DNA from: Ardenticatenia bacterium
Lineage (GTDB): Bacteria > Chloroflexota > Anaerolineae > 4572-78 > NAK82
Length of the DNA stretch: 64,000 nt
Reading direction: 5' to 3'
Assembly (NCBI GenBank): GCA_003130875.1
Contig: QEXY01000123.1
Span: 18,972-82,971 of the forward strand
The notes under the pieces were generated by a model, which saw nothing but the letters and a program-made list of their open reading frames with translations, searched no databases and was not told the DNA's origin. The position numbers and the translations under genes are program-made. Positions within the stretch are counted from its first letter, which is position 1; every line of letters starts with the position of its first letter. Positions 8,901 to 17,912 of this stretch are shown here, one piece after another.

Positions 8901-10622
8901 TCATAGCAGCTGCGAATGCACGATGGCAGCGTAGATCTCGCTTTCCTCAAGCAGTTGCTCATGCGTGCCACGGGCAACCAGCCGCCCCGCGTCGAACACC
9001 AGGATCAGATCGACGGAGCGCACCGTGCTGACGCGCTGCGCGATGACGAAGCTGGTGCGACCACGCATCAGCTGTTCCAGAGCTTGCTGGATCTGGTATT
9101 CGGTCTCGGCATCCACGCTTGAAGTGCTGTCGTCCAGAATCAGAATGCGCGGATTGAGCAAGAGGGCGCGTGCAATGGCGATGCGCTGACGTTGTCCGCC
9201 GCTCAGCCCCATGCCGCGCTCGCCCACAACAGTTTGATAGCCATCCGGCAAAGCTGTGATAAAATCGTGCGCTTGCGCAGCGCGTGCTGCAGCAATCACC
9301 TCCTCATCACTGGAATCTGGCCGACCGTAGGCAATGTTGTCACGGATAGTGCCCGAAAAGAGTACCGTCTCCTGCAAAACGATGCCGATCTGCGAGCGCA
9401 GGCTGCTAAGTGTCACATCGCGCACATCGTAGCCGTCAATGGTCACTCGACCGGCGGTGACGTCGTAGAAACGTGGGATCAGGTTGATGACAGTGCTCTT
9501 GCCTGAGCCGGTGGCACCCAAGATGGCGACTGTCTGTCCGGGTTCAACCACAAAGCTGACATGGCTGAGCGAGTCGTGCTCACTGCCGGCGTAGCGGAAG
9601 CTGACATCTTCAAAGGCGACGCGTCCGCGGATAGGTGGCAGGACAATCGCGCCAGGCCGCTCGGTCACCTCGGGTTGAGCGTCCAGAATTTCGAACACAC
9701 GACGCGCACTGGCAGCGGCGCGTGCCGTCATAGCACCCAACATGCCGACCATCAACAGCGGGAACATCAGGTAGTTGAGATAGGTGATGAAAGCGGCCAA
9801 TTCACCCAAGCTGAGCTGTTTGCTGATCACCATCTCACCACCCATCCACACGATCCCACCAGTGCCCAGGTTGAAGATGAAGAAGAGCAGTGGGAAGCTG
9901 CTGCTGAACAAACGCAATGCACGCACGTTCAGGTTGAGGTATTCCAGATTGGCTGCCCGAAAGCGGTTCAGTTCGAACTCCTCCCGCGTAAATGCCTTGA
10001 CCACGCGGATGCCGGCTAGATTCTCCTGCAGGATGGTATTGAGGCGACCCAGCTTTGCCTGTGCCTGCTCGAACAGCGGACGGATGAAACTGATGAGTCG
10101 TAGCAGCACGGCCAATACGACAGGCACTGTGGCCAGCGTCAACAGCGCCAACTGCCAGTTCATCCACAGCAGCAGTGCAGCACTGCCGAATAGCATGAGG
10201 AGCGCATTGATGAACTGAAACAACCCCATTCCGGTGAACTGACGCACCATCTCGACGTCGCTGGTCAGACGCGTCAACAGCTGGCCAGTCTGGGCGCGAT
10301 CGTGGTAGCTGAAGCTGAGTCGCTGGATCTGGTCGTATAACATATTGCGCACATCAAAAGCGACGTTTTGCGAAGCTTTCTCTGACCAGAAGCCCTGCGC
10401 AAAGTTGAACACACCGCGCATGGCGGCCAAGCCGACCAGCACCAACGCCCCCCACAGTACAGTGGAGAGATGGCCGCCCTGGATGCCATCATCAATGATA
10501 CGGCGAATGATCTGCGGCAGTGCCAGGTTGGCTGCTGTGACCATCAGGAGACTGAACGCGGCGCCCGTTGCCGTCGTCCAATAGGGGCGTAAGAAGGAAA
10601 GTGCACGCCATAGAATGTTCAT
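8901..10622 (-). CDS. ABC exporter half-transporter (degenerate ATPase site)
   Basis: 573 aa from the ATG at 10622 (MNILWRALSFLRPYW), chosen because family members start here and GGAG precedes it; the track start at 10733 adds 37 unlikely residues. A six-helix membrane domain is followed by an ATPase domain with Walker A GATGSGKST and signature LSGGQRQR. Walker B ends ILDDSTSSVD, with Asp in place of catalytic Glu, and the switch motif is VIAQRVST, with Gln in place of His. This is the degenerate-site partner of a TM287/288-type heterodimer. It is the first gene of the minus-strand operon reaching to 3039. Confidence 0.92.
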   Translation of the reverse strand: MNILWRALSFLRPYWTTATGAAFSLLMVTAANLALPQIIRRIIDDGIQGGHLSTVLWGALVLVGLAAMRGVFNFAQGFWSEKASQNVAFDVRNMLYDQIQRLSFSYHDRAQTGQLLTRLTSDVEMVRQFTGMGLFQFINALLMLFGSAALLLWMNWQLALLTLATVPVVLAVLLRLISFIRPLFEQAQAKLGRLNTILQENLAGIRVVKAFTREEFELNRFRAANLEYLNLNVRALRLFSSSFPLLFFIFNLGTGGIVWMGGEMVISKQLSLGELAAFITYLNYLMFPLLMVGMLGAMTARAAASARRVFEILDAQPEVTERPGAIVLPPIRGRVAFEDVSFRYAGSEHDSLSHVSFVVEPGQTVAILGATGSGKSTVINLIPRFYDVTAGRVTIDGYDVRDVTLSSLRSQIGIVLQETVLFSGTIRDNIAYGRPDSSDEEVIAAARAAQAHDFITALPDGYQTVVGERGMGLSGGQRQRIAIARALLLNPRILILDDSTSSVDAETEYQIQQALEQLMRGRTSFVIAQRVSTVRSVDLILVFDAGRLVARGTHEQLLEESEIYAAIVHSQLL

Positions 10623-10855
10623 TGTGATGGTACTCCAGATGCCAGCCACGTGCTCTGAAGAGAACTGAAGTGGTGCAAGTATTGCCGGCAACTTTGTTCC
10701 TTTCCGGATATTATAGCCCCCCGCAGCAGACATCTCAACCTTGGTGCGTGTGGGACGAATTTTCCGAAGAACATCTTTCTCTCGTTACTTTCCAATGATG
10801 TATAATGAGCAACTGTTAACCTGTGGTTTATCGTTTGCTGGAAAGGTATCAGCCC

Positions 10856-13756
10856 GTGGCCCATGTTTACGTCGCTCTGGATCTGGAAACCACTGGCCTC
10901 AGTGTAGAACGCGATGCGATTATCGAGATTGGCGCGGTCAAGTTTCGCGGCAGACAAGTGCTGGGAGAATTCTCGAGCTTGATCAACCCCGGCTGTCGAA
11001 TTCCTTACCTAGTTCAAGAATTGACCGGCATTCGCGATGAGATGTTGCGTGACCAGCCCTCGATTATGGAGGTTTTGCCGCGTCTGGAACGTTTCATCGG
11101 CACTTGTCCGGTCGTTGGTCATAATATCAGCTTCGACTTGGCGTTTCTCAACCGCTATGGGGTGCTGCGCGACAATCCTTCCATTGATACTTTCGAACTG
11201 GCCAGCATCCTATTACCCCACGCCGGGCGTTACAGCCTGGAAAAACTGGCACAATCTTTGGGTATCGCACTGGAAGCACATCATCGTGCCCTAGATGATG
11301 CACGTGCAGCGCACTGCCTTTTTGTTGCATTGCTCGACCAAGCGCACCGCCTGGATCCCTCCATCATTCGCGGGGTGAGCCGTGTGGCGGAGCGCTCAAA
11401 TTGGTCACTGCGGCCTGTCTTTGTCGATCTCGAGCAGATACGACCACGCACGACTTTCAGCACCAGTCTGGGACAACAGTTGGCGGCGAAGGGGATGCTT
11501 TCGGGTGGCGGAGGAAGGAGTTTGCTGTCTTTATCACGCGGCATTGTTGAACGCGAAGAGCCTCTCCAATCGGCTGAGACAATCCGCCCTCTCGATGTAG
11601 AAGCGTTGGTGACATTGCTCGACCGGGACGGTTTGTTCGCCCGTCGGCTGTCCCATTACGAATACCGGCCGGAGCAGATCGCGATGCTGCGTCGGGTGAC
11701 GGAAGCTTTCAATCGTGGCGAGGCAGTGATGATCGAGGCAGGAACTGGTCTGGGCAAGTCGCTAGCCTATCTACTCCCAGCTGTGCACTGGGCGGCTCAA
11801 AACGGCCAGCGCGTTGTGATCGCCACTCACACGATCAATTTGCAGGATCAGCTGCTCAACAAAGACATCCCGGAGTTGCAGCGCATTCTGCCATTCGAGT
11901 TTAAGGCGGTTGCGTTGAAAGGGCGTAATAATTACGTCTGTCCACGGCGGGTGCGCCAGATGCGTGCCGAACTGGAGACACGCCAGGCCAGTTTGCCCGG
12001 CGTTTCATCTCCCGGTACCGACGAGGTAGCGCTGCGTGTGTTGGCACGTGTGCTGGTGTGGATGGAAACCACCCTCACAGGTGACAAGCAGGAGCTCTTC
12101 CTGCCCACTCCCGAAGAGAACGTGATTTGGAGCTATATCTGCAGCGACGCAGAACTCTGCACGCCAGAACAGTGTCGTCGGGAGAATTGCTTTTTCCAGC
12201 GCGCGCGTCGCGCAGCCGAGAGTGCCCACATCGTGGTGGTCAACCACGCATTGCTGTTCGCGGATGTAGCAACCGATAACCGTGTGCTACCGGAATATCA
12301 CTATCTCATCATCGATGAAGCACACCACCTTGAGGACAGTGTCACCGGTCAGATGAGCTTTCACGTCGGTCTTGCCGCGCTGAAGCGCCTGTTGGACGAG
12401 ATCAGCGAGCCGACAGGGCCACAGCGCTACAATGGCTTCCTGGCGAGGCTCATCCCACGTGTGCGTCAGGATCTGCCGGCAGGAGAAATCAATGCGCTGC
12501 AAGAGCACGTCGCACTATGTCACGATTCAGTGGCTCATGTGCGCGGCGCAGCTCATACCCTTTTCGACACCTTGAAAACCTTCTTAGAACTCCACGGGCC
12601 AGTGAACCATAACACGTCTTACGAGCGACGATTGCGGCTGACACCTGCTACGCGCCGTCAGCCAGCTTGGGACAGGGTAGAAGGGGCATGGGGAGGGCTG
12701 AACGACTGTCTGGATCGATTGATCGGGTATTTGGACAACGTGACCCAGTTGATTTCACGCTGGGATGACCAGGTAGGATTGCGCGCTGGAGAGGAACTCC
12801 AGCGGGAACTGATTAGCTATCGCACGCGCGTGGACGTTTTCCGCGCTCAATTGCGCACCATTTTGGAAGAAGAGGCAATGCGCGATAGCCATCGTGCATA
12901 TGTGACCTGGCTGGAGCTCTCCAACCAGGAACAGACACCCACGTTGCATGCAGCGCCGTTGCACGTGGGACATCTGGTGCGCCGCCATCTGTTTGAAGCA
13001 AACAAGACCGTTATCCTGACCTCGGCGACGTTGCGCACTGGCGAGAGCTTCGAGTATCTACGTGAGCGACTGGGGGCTGAAGATGTCAGCGGGATAGCAT
13101 TGGCCTCGCCGTTTGATTATCGCACTTCCACGCTGCTCTATTTACCCACCGACATACCCGAGCCGGGGCAGCCGGGATATCAGCGCAAGTTGGAGACAGC
13201 ACTGCTCAGCCTGGTACGAGCCACCCGTGGTCGCACGCTGGTGCTATTCACTTCTCACAGTCAGCTACGCCACACGGCTAATGCTTTGCGCGAAGCGCTG
13301 GGACAGGATGAGATCGTGTTGCTGGAACAAGGTGCCGGTTCACGTGTCCATTTGTTAGAGCGTTTCAAAACCACCGAACGTTGTGTTCTGTTTGGCACGC
13401 GTAGCTTTTGGGAGGGCATTGATGTGGCCGGCGAACGTTTGAGCTGTGTCGTCATTACCCGACTACCGTTTGACGTGCCCGACGATCCGATCTTCGTAGC
13501 ACGCAGTGAGGCCTACGCGGATCCTTTCTATGGGTTTTCCCTGCCGAACGCCATCTTGCGCTTTCGCCAGGGGTTCGGGCGGTTGATCCGCTCACGCCGC
13601 GATCGCGGGGTTGTCGTGTGCATGGACCGACGGCTCCTCACCAAGGCATACGGCCAGGAGTTTCTGCGCTCCCTGCCAGATTGCACCCGCCAACAAGGTC
13701 CTCTGGCGATGTTGCCCACCTTGGCGGCACGGTGGATTGATGGGGAAACGATATGA
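10856..13756 (+). CDS. dinG: DinG-family helicase with N-terminal DEDDh exonuclease domain
   Basis: 966 aa from GTG 10856, preferred over the track start at 10823 because GGAAAGG lies nine bases upstream. Residues 1-165 are a DnaQ-like 3'-5' exonuclease domain (DLETTGL, VGHNISFDLAFL, HHRALDDARA). The rest is an XPD/DinG superfamily 2 helicase: Walker A EAGTGLGKS near 293, DEAH box IIDEAHH near 485, motif SATLRTGESF and motif VI RFRQGFGRLIRSRRDRG. Cysteines near 360 and 428-446 (NYVC, CSDAELCTPEQCRRENC) fit the iron-sulphur cluster region. Role: 5'-3' unwinding of DNA or R-loops during repair. A TATAAT lies at 10801. Confidence 0.92.
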   Translation: MAHVYVALDLETTGLSVERDAIIEIGAVKFRGRQVLGEFSSLINPGCRIPYLVQELTGIRDEMLRDQPSIMEVLPRLERFIGTCPVVGHNISFDLAFLNRYGVLRDNPSIDTFELASILLPHAGRYSLEKLAQSLGIALEAHHRALDDARAAHCLFVALLDQAHRLDPSIIRGVSRVAERSNWSLRPVFVDLEQIRPRTTFSTSLGQQLAAKGMLSGGGGRSLLSLSRGIVEREEPLQSAETIRPLDVEALVTLLDRDGLFARRLSHYEYRPEQIAMLRRVTEAFNRGEAVMIEAGTGLGKSLAYLLPAVHWAAQNGQRVVIATHTINLQDQLLNKDIPELQRILPFEFKAVALKGRNNYVCPRRVRQMRAELETRQASLPGVSSPGTDEVALRVLARVLVWMETTLTGDKQELFLPTPEENVIWSYICSDAELCTPEQCRRENCFFQRARRAAESAHIVVVNHALLFADVATDNRVLPEYHYLIIDEAHHLEDSVTGQMSFHVGLAALKRLLDEISEPTGPQRYNGFLARLIPRVRQDLPAGEINALQEHVALCHDSVAHVRGAAHTLFDTLKTFLELHGPVNHNTSYERRLRLTPATRRQPAWDRVEGAWGGLNDCLDRLIGYLDNVTQLISRWDDQVGLRAGEELQRELISYRTRVDVFRAQLRTILEEEAMRDSHRAYVTWLELSNQEQTPTLHAAPLHVGHLVRRHLFEANKTVILTSATLRTGESFEYLRERLGAEDVSGIALASPFDYRTSTLLYLPTDIPEPGQPGYQRKLETALLSLVRATRGRTLVLFTSHSQLRHTANALREALGQDEIVLLEQGAGSRVHLLERFKTTERCVLFGTRSFWEGIDVAGERLSCVVITRLPFDVPDDPIFVARSEAYADPFYGFSLPNAILRFRQGFGRLIRSRRDRGVVVCMDRRLLTKAYGQEFLRSLPDCTRQQGPLAMLPTLAARWIDGETI

Positions 13757-13757
13757 A

Positions 13758-13787
13758 ACGGATTGAGGGTGAATCCCCGCAATCCGT
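13758..13787 (+). terminator. Stem-loop after the dinG-type gene
   Basis: ACGGATTG/CAATCCGT stem with inner GGG/CCC pairs right behind the stop codon. No T-run follows, so it may protect the 3' end rather than terminate on its own. Confidence 0.45.
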
Positions 13788-13839
13788 CCAAGAGGATGGG
13801 ATGCTGCACAGGGCTTATGCATCAAGGTGCTCGAAATGC

Positions 13840-13868
13840 TTGTCAGATCGCTCCCTCTGGGATATGAT
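13840..13868 (+). promoter_or_regulatory. Sigma-70 type promoter for the binding-protein gene
   Basis: TTGTCA (13840-13845), 17-base spacer, TATGAT (13863-13868). It lies 38 bases before the ATG of the following lipoprotein gene. Confidence 0.7.
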
Positions 13869-13905
13869 GATCCCCGGATCGAGCACGGGAGAGAGGTGAT
13901 TACCT

Positions 13906-15078
13906 ATGCAATCATTTTTGTCTAGGTACAGCAATCTGTATGGAATTGTGACGGTGTTGTTTTTGGCGGTTTTCCTATGGGCGGGTTGCACAGGCGAGGC
14001 GACCCAGCCGACCAGAGGGGATGTGTATGTCTATGTCGCCGTGCCCTTGAGCGGTTTCCAAGCAAATGCCGGACAAACGGTATTAGGTGGCGTGCGCTTG
14101 ATCGCAGCCGAAATCAATGCCCGCGGGGGACTGATGGGTTATCGCGTGGTAGTGGAAGGGTTGGACGATGAGAGCGATAGCGAGATGGCTACAACAGTGG
14201 CGCAACGCGTGGCAGATGACGTGGCGGCCGGCAAGCCCGTCCTCGGCGTCGTTGGTCATCTCAACAGCGGGCAGACCCTCGCGGCCATGGAAATTTATAA
14301 AGACTTGCCTTTTGTGGTGATCACACCCACTGCCAGTGAGGTGAGCTTGACGCAGAAAGGTTATCGCAACTTCTTCCGCGTCAACGCAAATGACGCCGTG
14401 CAGGCAAAAGTCGATGCCGAGTTCCTGCGTCAAACGCTGCAAGCAAAACGGGTCGCAGTGTTACACAACGATGATCCTTACGGTATTGGATTAGCCGCAG
14501 CCATCATTGATCATCTGAAAGCAAGTGGCGGCGAGGTCGTCCTCCGCGTCCAGGTACAGGTGGAGCAACGGGACTACACAGCTGAAGTGTCCCAGATTGC
14601 ACAAGCTAAGCCAGATGCAATCTTCTATGCCGGTTATGAGGTCGAATGCCCTTATCTGCGCTATGCTCTGGTGCGCGCCGGGATCGATGTACCATTTCTC
14701 GCTTCAGATGGGTGTTTTCTGGCTGCCACGATCGACGAATCCGATGGCACGGCTGAGGGCATCTACGTCAGCGCTTTCGGGCCCAGCCCGTGGACTGCTG
14801 CCAGCTCTGAGTGGATTGCTGCCTATCAAGCGATTGAGTATCGCAACCCCGATACCTATAGTTTGAATGGATACGTGGCAGGCCAGGTGCTATTGGAAGG
14901 TGCAGCCCAAGCGGGGAGCTTGAAAGGCGCCGATGTGGCGCAGGCAATCCGTCAACTGGAATTCTCCTCTTTACTTGGACCCATAAGCTATGATACCAAT
15001 GGCGACTTGCGCGCTCCTACTATTTATATCTTCCAGGTGCGTGAGGGTCGCTTTGTCCAAGTGTACCCAGAGAGTTAG
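13906..15078 (+). CDS. Periplasmic binding protein, branched-chain amino acid (LivJ) type, lipoprotein
   Basis: 390 aa. The N-terminus has a hydrophobic signal segment ending in the lipobox WAGC (Cys near residue 28), so it is probably a lipid-anchored surface receptor. The rest is a type 1 periplasmic binding fold: VYVAVPLSGFQANAGQTVLGGVRLIAAEINARGG at the N-lobe, GVVGHLNSGQTLAAMEIYKDLPFVVITPTAS in the hinge region, and KRVAVLHNDDPYGIGLA. Members bind branched-chain amino acids, amides or urea. No permease or ATPase genes are adjacent, so it may be an orphan. It has its own promoter and a GAGAGGTG ribosome binding site. Confidence 0.88.
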   Translation: MQSFLSRYSNLYGIVTVLFLAVFLWAGCTGEATQPTRGDVYVYVAVPLSGFQANAGQTVLGGVRLIAAEINARGGLMGYRVVVEGLDDESDSEMATTVAQRVADDVAAGKPVLGVVGHLNSGQTLAAMEIYKDLPFVVITPTASEVSLTQKGYRNFFRVNANDAVQAKVDAEFLRQTLQAKRVAVLHNDDPYGIGLAAAIIDHLKASGGEVVLRVQVQVEQRDYTAEVSQIAQAKPDAIFYAGYEVECPYLRYALVRAGIDVPFLASDGCFLAATIDESDGTAEGIYVSAFGPSPWTAASSEWIAAYQAIEYRNPDTYSLNGYVAGQVLLEGAAQAGSLKGADVAQAIRQLEFSSLLGPISYDTNGDLRAPTIYIFQVREGRFVQVYPES

Positions 15079-15131
15079 CCAGAGCAGCCTCGAGATACCT
15101 CGCAATAGAGCGATAACGGGGGCAAGGAAAA

Positions 15132-15944
15132 TTGGCACGCTACACTCTGATGGCAGTTTATGCGCATCCAGATGACGAAGCATTTGGCAGTGGCGGTACA
15201 CTGGCTAAATACGCCGCGCAGGGCTGCGATGTGTACGTAGTGACTGCCACGCGGGGTGAGGCAGGAAATATCGCCACGCCGGAATTGGCGACGCCAGCCA
15301 ACCTGCCGGATGTGCGCGAACAAGAACTACGCTGTGCATGCCGCATTTACGGTGCCCATCCTCCCATCTTCATGGGGTATCAGGACGGACAGCTCACCAT
15401 CGTGCATCAAGGGCAGGCCGTGGCACGCTTAGTGCGCATCATTCGCGAGTTGCGTCCGGATGTCATCATCACGTTCGGGCCGGATGGCATTTATGGACAT
15501 TATGACCATATCGCTGTCCATCGCTGGACGAGCATCGCCTTTGACTTGGCTGCCGATCCCGATTGTTTCCCTGATCTGCTGCAGGGCGCCTGTCAGCCCC
15601 ATCAAGTGCGCAAACTCTACTTTCGCGCTCTGACAGAGTCGCAACTCGCCGGGATGGTCAGCAATGGGATGTCGTCAACTGTGATGATGGATGGAGTGCC
15701 GTTTCCTTTCACTGCATATCGTGAAGATGAAATAACCACTGTGATCGATGTGAGTGAGTGGCTGCAAGTGAAGCTGGCCGGTATCCGTTGCCACGCCACC
15801 CAGTTGGGGCATGACAACCCCTTCGTCACGATGCCGGAAGAGATCATGTACCAGCGCTGGTTGTGCACGGAAAGCTATATTCTGGCGCGTTCCACTGTCG
15901 GCTGGCCTCAAGGTATCGAGACCGACCTGTTCGAACGCTTGTGA
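15132..15944 (+). CDS. PIG-L/LmbE-family N-deacetylase
   Basis: 270 aa. The zinc-site motif AHPDDE lies at residues 11-16 and the second His motif in GIYGHYDHIAVHRWT near 120-134. The family removes acetyl groups from N-acetylglucosaminyl conjugates, as in mycothiol and bacillithiol synthesis or antibiotic pathways; the substrate here is unknown. A TTG start at 15132 is supported by AAGGA four bases upstream. It follows the binding-protein gene by 53 bases and may share its transcript. Confidence 0.88.
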   Translation: MARYTLMAVYAHPDDEAFGSGGTLAKYAAQGCDVYVVTATRGEAGNIATPELATPANLPDVREQELRCACRIYGAHPPIFMGYQDGQLTIVHQGQAVARLVRIIRELRPDVIITFGPDGIYGHYDHIAVHRWTSIAFDLAADPDCFPDLLQGACQPHQVRKLYFRALTESQLAGMVSNGMSSTVMMDGVPFPFTAYREDEITTVIDVSEWLQVKLAGIRCHATQLGHDNPFVTMPEEIMYQRWLCTESYILARSTVGWPQGIETDLFERL

Positions 15945-15947
15945 CGC

Positions 15948-15975
15948 TTACGTGTATAATGTTACGTGTATAATG
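15948..15975. repeat. 14-bp tandem duplication containing TATAAT
   Basis: TTACGTGTATAATG occurs twice without a gap (15948-15961 and 15962-15975), between convergent genes. Each copy holds a perfect -10-like TATAAT, but no clear -35 partner was seen. Confidence 0.8.
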
Positions 15976-15995
15976 GATGTATCCTGGCAAGAATG

Positions 15996-16352
15996 CTATA
16001 AGGTGATCACCTTATCAGCGCGCCATTGTGCTGTGATGATATCTCCCATACCCCCCACGATACCAACGCGTACCCGTTCGGTCAATCCAAAGTAATTCAA
16101 GCACGTGCTGCACAGGATCACGTGAACCCCCTTCGCCTGCAGCGACTTGAGCTGGGCCAATACGGGTGAGCCATCTACTGCCAGTTTGACCCCATCAGCA
16201 TACAGGCAAATCGCGGCTGGCAACAAATTGCTCTCGTCCAACAATGTAAGATATTTTTCGATGAGTTGCTGCTGTAAAGCAGGTTCGGCATGTCCCATGC
16301 CGTTACGCGTGATCAGGATCACAGTAGACTGGCCAGTCTGCTTTTCCTCCAT
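15996..16352 (-). CDS. DsrE/YedF-like protein
   Basis: 118 aa. The pattern GHAEPALQQQLIEKYLTLL, then CLYADGVKLAVDGSPVLAQLKSLQAKGVHVILCSTCLNYFGLTERVRVG matches the DsrE-like C-terminal domain of YedF proteins, where GSPVLE.L..L...G..I..C.TC is conserved. These proteins are thought to work in sulphur or selenium transfer. Cys81 and Cys84 (CSTC, approximate) would be the reactive pair. The N-terminal TusA domain of full YedF is absent, so this is a stand-alone DsrE domain. Confidence 0.78.
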   Translation of the reverse strand: MEEKQTGQSTVILITRNGMGHAEPALQQQLIEKYLTLLDESNLLPAAICLYADGVKLAVDGSPVLAQLKSLQAKGVHVILCSTCLNYFGLTERVRVGIVGGMGDIITAQWRADKVITL

Positions 16353-16391
16353 AGCACATCACCGTCTCAGAAAAGTTCCGCGCAACCCGAT

Positions 16392-17765
16392 TTAACGATT
16401 GCGCGCCGCTGGGCTGTTCGGTGGATAGAGCACATAAGGATAGAACTGGTTGGCCGAGAAAACACGTTCTCCTAGCTCCGTGTTGATCACATCGTTGGTG
16501 ATCAGATAATAGTCGATAACTTGATCGCTGTGGTTGAAGACGCGCACATAGTAGGTGTCGCCGTCCACCACATCACCTGACCACAGTCGCTCGCCGGTCA
16601 GCGGATCCTTATCGCGTTCTACCCATTGACCCTGTCCCATGGGCACCATTGCATTCGGGGTGCCGCGCAGCCAGATGTGTAGCTGGCTGGCCGGGTAGAT
16701 CTGAAAATTGATGTGATGGGAGCGGTTGCCGTCTGTCGGGGTAGCAAACATCGTGAGTGCCATATGCTCAAAACGCTGCTTGTCGAAATCCTGGCGGATG
16801 AAAGCATACCAGTGTTCACCGCCAGGGGCCAGGCGTCCTACATTGGCGCCATCGTGCAAGACCAGTGGTCGGTTGGGATACACGCTGGGGTACAACTCGG
16901 CTGGGGACAGGGCACGCTCCGCAGGCGCAGCTTCGGCAGACGGTTGGTTCGTCTCAGTGGGTGCATTCACCGCAGCGGGTGCTTCTTCAGGAGATGTCTT
17001 AGGAACGGTGGCAGCCGCATTACCGGGGAGCAAACCCGCTTGTTCGGCCAGTGCCAACCAGGCTACAGCCTCTTCAGGGGACATGCTCTGTATGGCAGCA
17101 ACGATCATACGGCGACGTGCCTCATCAGGCGAAGCAGCGGGCTTGAGCACTGCATCAGAAGTTGATGGGCCCATTCCGGAAACGGCTGGGGCATTCGCCT
17201 CGATGGACGCTGCCGCCGGCTGCACATACGGTTGTTCCCCGCCTGCCACAGCAGGTTCTGCGACCACGATCTGGGCTGGCTGGCTCATAGTCATCAAATG
17301 GTATTCCACCGGCGTGGCTGAGTTGTTAAACAGACGTACGTAATAGGTCTCTTCACGCAGCAAACTCCCCGTCCAAATCCGCTCCGCCGAATCCGGGTCG
17401 AAATCCGTGGTAGTGAAGATCCCTATGCCCAGGGCCGCATCAGAGCTGCCCTGTAGCCAACGCCCCAACTGTTCCTCAGTAAAGACCTGAAAGTTGACGT
17501 AGGGGGTGACGTCATGGCTGCCAGGCCGGTAGACCATGTTGAACACGACCAAGTGATCAGTATCCCGCTTCAACGAGGCCGAATTGACCTGATACCATTC
17601 TTGACCACCTGGTTGCAGCTGGCCGACGGTCAAACCATCGCCCAGGGGCCGTACGGAGAGCAGGACAGTGCGCGGTCGCGGACCGGCGTAGCTAGGGGAA
17701 ACAGTATAGATGAGAAATGTAACCACTAGTATCACCAGAGTTAGAAGCACCGCTTTTGTTTTCAT
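16392..17765 (-). CDS. Secreted protein with two copies of a ~125-residue beta-rich module
   Basis: 457 aa from ATG 17765 (MKTKAVLLTLVILVVTFLIYTVSPSYAG), which gives a clean signal peptide and has AAAGGA upstream; the track start adds 15 residues. Two homologous modules lie near residues 35-165 and 310-440. Both contain PGG(Q/E)(E/H)WY, then (Y/H)(V/I)NFQ(V/I), W.(Q/R)G, ER(I/L)W(S/T)G and (D/E)TYYVR(L/V)FN(N/H)S. The linker between them is rich in Pro, Ala and Glu. The modules resemble pre-peptidase C-terminal (PPC)-like beta-sandwiches, but that is my inference. No enzymatic motif was seen. A good promoter lies upstream. Confidence 0.75.
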   Translation of the reverse strand: MKTKAVLLTLVILVVTFLIYTVSPSYAGPRPRTVLLSVRPLGDGLTVGQLQPGGQEWYQVNSASLKRDTDHLVVFNMVYRPGSHDVTPYVNFQVFTEEQLGRWLQGSSDAALGIGIFTTTDFDPDSAERIWTGSLLREETYYVRLFNNSATPVEYHLMTMSQPAQIVVAEPAVAGGEQPYVQPAAASIEANAPAVSGMGPSTSDAVLKPAASPDEARRRMIVAAIQSMSPEEAVAWLALAEQAGLLPGNAAATVPKTSPEEAPAAVNAPTETNQPSAEAAPAERALSPAELYPSVYPNRPLVLHDGANVGRLAPGGEHWYAFIRQDFDKQRFEHMALTMFATPTDGNRSHHINFQIYPASQLHIWLRGTPNAMVPMGQGQWVERDKDPLTGERLWSGDVVDGDTYYVRVFNHSDQVIDYYLITNDVINTELGERVFSANQFYPYVLYPPNSPAARNR

Positions 17766-17865
17766 CGTCCGGCATCCTTTCATTATTAGCTGGGATGCGG
17801 AGATGCGCACACTGTGCCTCGCTCCCCAGAGGTGTCAAGGGGTCTCGCGCATCTCCATATTTAGG

Positions 17866-17894
17866 ATTATAGCAAGTTTACTGCCTCGTCGCAA
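17866..17894 (-). promoter_or_regulatory. Sigma-70 type promoter for the two-module secreted protein
   Basis: On the minus strand: TTGCGA (17894-17889), 17-base spacer, TATAAT (17871-17866). It lies about 100 bases before the start at 17765. Confidence 0.68.
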
Positions 17895-17912
17895 TGCCAA
17901 TTTGAGCCAGAT

